From: Sphingomonadales bacterium 39-57-19
GTDB taxonomy: Bacteria; Pseudomonadota; Alphaproteobacteria; Sphingomonadales; Sphingomonadaceae
Direction of reading: 5' to 3'
Assembly (NCBI GenBank): GCA_002282385.1
Contig: NCJG01000001.1
Location: forward strand, 372,001 to 436,000
Length of the DNA stretch: 64,000 bases
Position numbers and translations under genes: made by a program
Notes under the pieces: model-generated
Databases searched by the model: none
What the model was told of the DNA's origin: nothing
Seen by the model: only the letters and a program-made list of their open reading frames with translations
Part shown: in pieces, positions 63,005 to 64,000 of the stretch
How the letters are laid out: every line of letters begins with the position of its first letter
Numbering within the stretch: position 1 is the stretch's first letter

Positions 63005-64000
63005 GCACAGCGCATGTGATTGCCGCAGTCCTTGCAGCCACCACGCAAAGCGCACCTGCTGCTCCCGTCGCTGCGCCGAATGATTATGCGCTCGAACAGA
63101 ATTGGCTTTGCCGCCCAGGCCGTCGCGACGCGTGCAGCACGCCTAGCCTCGACGTAACCGAGGTTGCGCCAAATGGAACGCGCACGGTCCGCACTGTAAC
63201 GCGGGCCAAAGCACCTGAAGCCGATTGCTTCTACGTATACCCGACCTTGTCATACGATCCGGGCGGAAATAGCGACATGATCGCCAATGACGAAGAACGC
63301 CGTGTCGTTGAGGCGCAGTTTGCGCGTTTTGGCACTGTGTGCCAAACCTTCGCGCCGATCTATCGCCAATCGACCTTAACCTGGTTGCGTTCCAACATGA
63401 TCGGCAACCCCATCCCTATGGACCCCGAGCTGCGCTATAATGACGTACGCGATGCGTGGCGGCATTACATGGCGGCCGATAACAAGGGGCGGCCATTTGT
63501 TCTTGTCGGACATTCGCAAGGATCGGGATTGCTCAAGCGCCTGATTGCCGAGGAAATCGAAGGCAAACCAGCTGCGACGCAGATGTTGTCGGCCATGCTT
63601 GCGGGCACCAATGTTGCCGTGCCCAAGGGGAAGGACCAGGGCGCCGATTTGAAACAGACGGCTGTGTGCCGGAAAGCAGGGCAGACCAATTGCGTCATTG
63701 CCTGGACAAGTTTTCGTGAAACCTCGCCCCCGCCTGCAAACGGCCGTTATGGCCGTGCACCCGACCCCGCGCAGGAAACCATTTGCGCAAACCCCGCTGC
63801 GCTTGGCGGCGGCATGGCAACAGTTAACGCACGTTTTCCCTCTGGAGCAGGGATTGGCGACTTGGTGACAGATAGCCCGCGCTGGACCAAAGACAATGCC
63901 CCCGTTATCACGCCAACCGTCGCTGTCCCCGGACTATACGCAGCGCAGTGTGTGACGGTGAACGGCGCGAATGTCTTGTCAGTCCGCATCAACGCAGACC
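63001..64000 (+). CDS. DUF3089 alpha/beta-hydrolase, partial (runs off the right edge)
   Basis: The frame is open from ATG 63001 to the window edge (333 codons). The start is a weak hydrophobic, Ala-rich segment (HVIAAVLAATTQSAPAAP) that may be a signal peptide. VLVGHSQGSGLL has the nucleophile elbow GHSQG (Ser172), and CFYVYPTLSYDPGG and YRQSTL are DUF3089 blocks. Several Cys suggest an exported protein with disulfides. A lipase/esterase-like role is the usual inference. The ATG overlaps the gyrA stop, so it is translated from the gyrA mRNA. The catalytic His is out of view. Confidence 0.85.
   Translation, partial: MSTAHVIAAVLAATTQSAPAAPVAAPNDYALEQNWLCRPGRRDACSTPSLDVTEVAPNGTRTVRTVTRAKAPEADCFYVYPTLSYDPGGNSDMIANDEERRVVEAQFARFGTVCQTFAPIYRQSTLTWLRSNMIGNPIPMDPELRYNDVRDAWRHYMAADNKGRPFVLVGHSQGSGLLKRLIAEEIEGKPAATQMLSAMLAGTNVAVPKGKDQGADLKQTAVCRKAGQTNCVIAWTSFRETSPPPANGRYGRAPDPAQETICANPAALGGGMATVNARFPSGAGIGDLVTDSPRWTKDNAPVITPTVAVPGLYAAQCVTVNGANVLSVRINAD

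Overview
The window looks like a chromosomal core segment of a sphingomonad (Alphaproteobacteria, Sphingomonadales; something like Sphingorhabdus or Sphingopyxis). This is inferred from the dusB-ntrB-ntrC-ntrY-ntrX-hfq-hflX gene order with a convergent mazG, the fused ispDF gene, an Hfq made of two tandem Hfq domains, the large TonB-dependent receptor, and the short palindromic repeats of the GAACTTGTTTCAG and GCCTGTCGAAGG kinds. I found no insertion sequence, prophage, CRISPR array or plasmid gene. Almost all of the DNA is tightly packed housekeeping genes, many with overlapping stop and start codons.

Layout: (1) 1-5 kb: edge of lepB, then pgi, glutathione reductase, a GST and the tRNA hydroxylase trhO. 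(2) 5-14 kb: a propionyl-CoA to succinyl-CoA module (pccB, mce, an enoyl-CoA hydratase/isomerase, methylmalonyl-CoA mutase, bioB, a DUF1330 gene, pccA). bioB makes the biotin cofactor carried by PccA. (3) 13.5-17 kb: a cyclase-family hydrolase divergent from an MHS-type transporter, then alr. (4) 17-25 kb: TonB-dependent receptor, PHA regulator phaR, an archaeal/eukaryal-type proS, rnr and a universal stress protein. (5) 25.7-30.9 kb: pyruvate dehydrogenase E2 and E3 (pdhC, lpdA), a PAP2 phosphatase, an exported amidohydrolase, a small unknown protein and tRNA-Ser. (6) 31-37 kb: lytic transglycosylase, a remnant of a D-Ala-D-Ala carboxypeptidase gene, tmk, holB, metG, tatD and a retropepsin-like protein, nearly all translationally coupled. 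(7) 37-48.8 kb: mazG facing the minus-strand nitrogen-regulation operon (dusB, ntrB, ntrC, ntrY, ntrX, hfq, hflX), with ispDF and pncC divergent from it. (8) 48.7-55.5 kb: a COQ10/RatA-family protein with lipA, carbonic anhydrase, a PNPOx-family protein, ettA, an M28 peptidase, a small lipoprotein and two tRNAs. (9) 55.6-64 kb: a degenerate histidine-kinase-like protein, an Lrp/AsnC regulator, an exported repeat protein, an SDR, gyrA and a DUF3089 hydrolase cut by the window edge.

No gene cluster here reads as a new defence, secretion or biosynthetic system. The items most worth a second look are small: the dacC remnant just before tmk, the tandem Hfq, a palindromic repeat cluster carried in frame inside the pdhC linker, a perfect 20-bp AT palindrome ahead of the Lrp/AsnC gene, five TGCA sites packed ahead of phaR, NtrX without the sigma54-contact motif, and a histidine-kinase-like protein with an intact H box but an eroded ATPase domain.
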